This document shows positions 6,482-6,580 of a stretch of DNA of 6,580 nucleotides, one piece after another. The notes below the pieces were generated by a model. It was not told the origin of the DNA, searched no databases, and saw only the letters and a list, made by a program, of their open reading frames with translations. The stretch is taken from positions 1-6,580 of the forward strand of contig JAWXCJ010000161.1 in the NCBI GenBank assembly GCA_034408875.1, given 5' to 3'. Numbering within the stretch: the first letter of the stretch is position 1; every line of letters starts with the position of its first letter. The stretch comes from JANNHK01 sp034408875 (GTDB taxonomy: Bacteria; Actinomycetota; Acidimicrobiia; IMCC26256; PALSA-610). The position numbers were made by a program, and so were the translations under genes.

Positions 6482-6580
6482 GACAACGGCTCCCTCGCTG
6501 CGCCGTCCATGGCTTCTCTGCGTCCGCACGACGCCAACGGCTCCCTCGCTGCGCCGTCCATGGCTTCTCTGCGTCCGCAC
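6479..6580. repeat. Two copies of a 51-base tandem repeat upstream of the acyl-CoA dehydrogenase gene
   Basis: Bases 6484-6529 and 6535-6580 are identical over 46 bases, and the start-to-start distance is 51. Each copy is preceded by a 5-base spacer that differs: catga (6479-6483) and gacgc (6530-6534). The five bases CGCAC at 6474-6478 continue the period into a degenerate third unit. The array runs off the right edge, so its copy number is unknown. With a period of 17 codons, the unit has no stop codon in any of the six frames. Each copy contains CCATGG and, on the minus strand, GAGGGA. Confidence 0.95.
6485..6507 (-). promoter_or_regulatory. Possible small hairpin in repeat copy 1
   Basis: On the minus strand GACGGC (6507-6502) and GCCGTT (6490-6485) can form five Watson-Crick pairs and one G-U pair around an 11-base loop that contains GAGGGA. 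The same arrangement recurs at 6558-6536 in copy 2. A function is inferred only from position in front of a start codon, and the stem is short. Confidence 0.3.

Noticed and set aside
6109..6561. A minus-strand frame that translates the repeat (MDGAAREP, 17-residue period) and runs into the dehydrogenase gene out of frame
   Set aside because: Most of it overlaps the well-supported dehydrogenase coding sequence in another frame and becomes Arg-rich there. The repeat is open in every frame, so openness is no evidence of coding.

Overview
The window is GC-rich and reads like chromosomal DNA of a high-GC actinobacterium. Two LytR-CpsA-Psr (LCP) proteins carry LytR_C domains and Pro/Thr-rich tails, GTG starts are frequent, and the acyl-CoA dehydrogenase is FadE25-like. 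An Acidimicrobiia-type organism is possible, but this is a low-confidence guess from protein style alone.

All five convincing genes lie on the minus strand and form one tight, probably co-transcribed unit. In transcription order (right to left) they are: acyl-CoA dehydrogenase (6461-5313), first LCP protein (5316-3799, 4-base GTGA overlap), second LCP protein (3766-2324, 32-base gap), UDP-glucose 6-dehydrogenase ugd (2275-980, 48-base gap) and UDP-glucuronate decarboxylase uxs (979-8, start directly abutting the ugd stop). No gene-free stretch exceeds 300 bases. No RNA gene, CRISPR array, insertion sequence or convincing terminator was seen.

The last two genes form a complete two-step route: UDP-glucose to UDP-glucuronate to UDP-xylose. 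The LCP proteins are membrane-anchored enzymes of the family that transfers lipid-linked glycopolymers to the cell wall or to proteins. Together they suggest a cassette that supplies glucuronate/xylose sugar nucleotides and attaches a glycopolymer outside the membrane. The acyl-CoA dehydrogenase has no evident mechanistic link; actinobacterial chromosomes, as I recall, often carry such a gene near LCP and sugar-nucleotide genes.

The right edge (about 6465-6580) holds two copies of a 51-base tandem unit immediately upstream of the acyl-CoA dehydrogenase start. The unit is open in all six frames and contains Shine-Dalgarno-like GAGGGA and complementary GACGGC/GCCGTT segments that could form alternative hairpins around the start. 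A six-codon mini-ORF with its own GAGGGA ends in TAATG on that start codon. This is the most unusual non-coding structure here. The most unusual protein feature is that each LCP protein has exactly two cysteines, one in the catalytic core and one at the extreme C-terminus.
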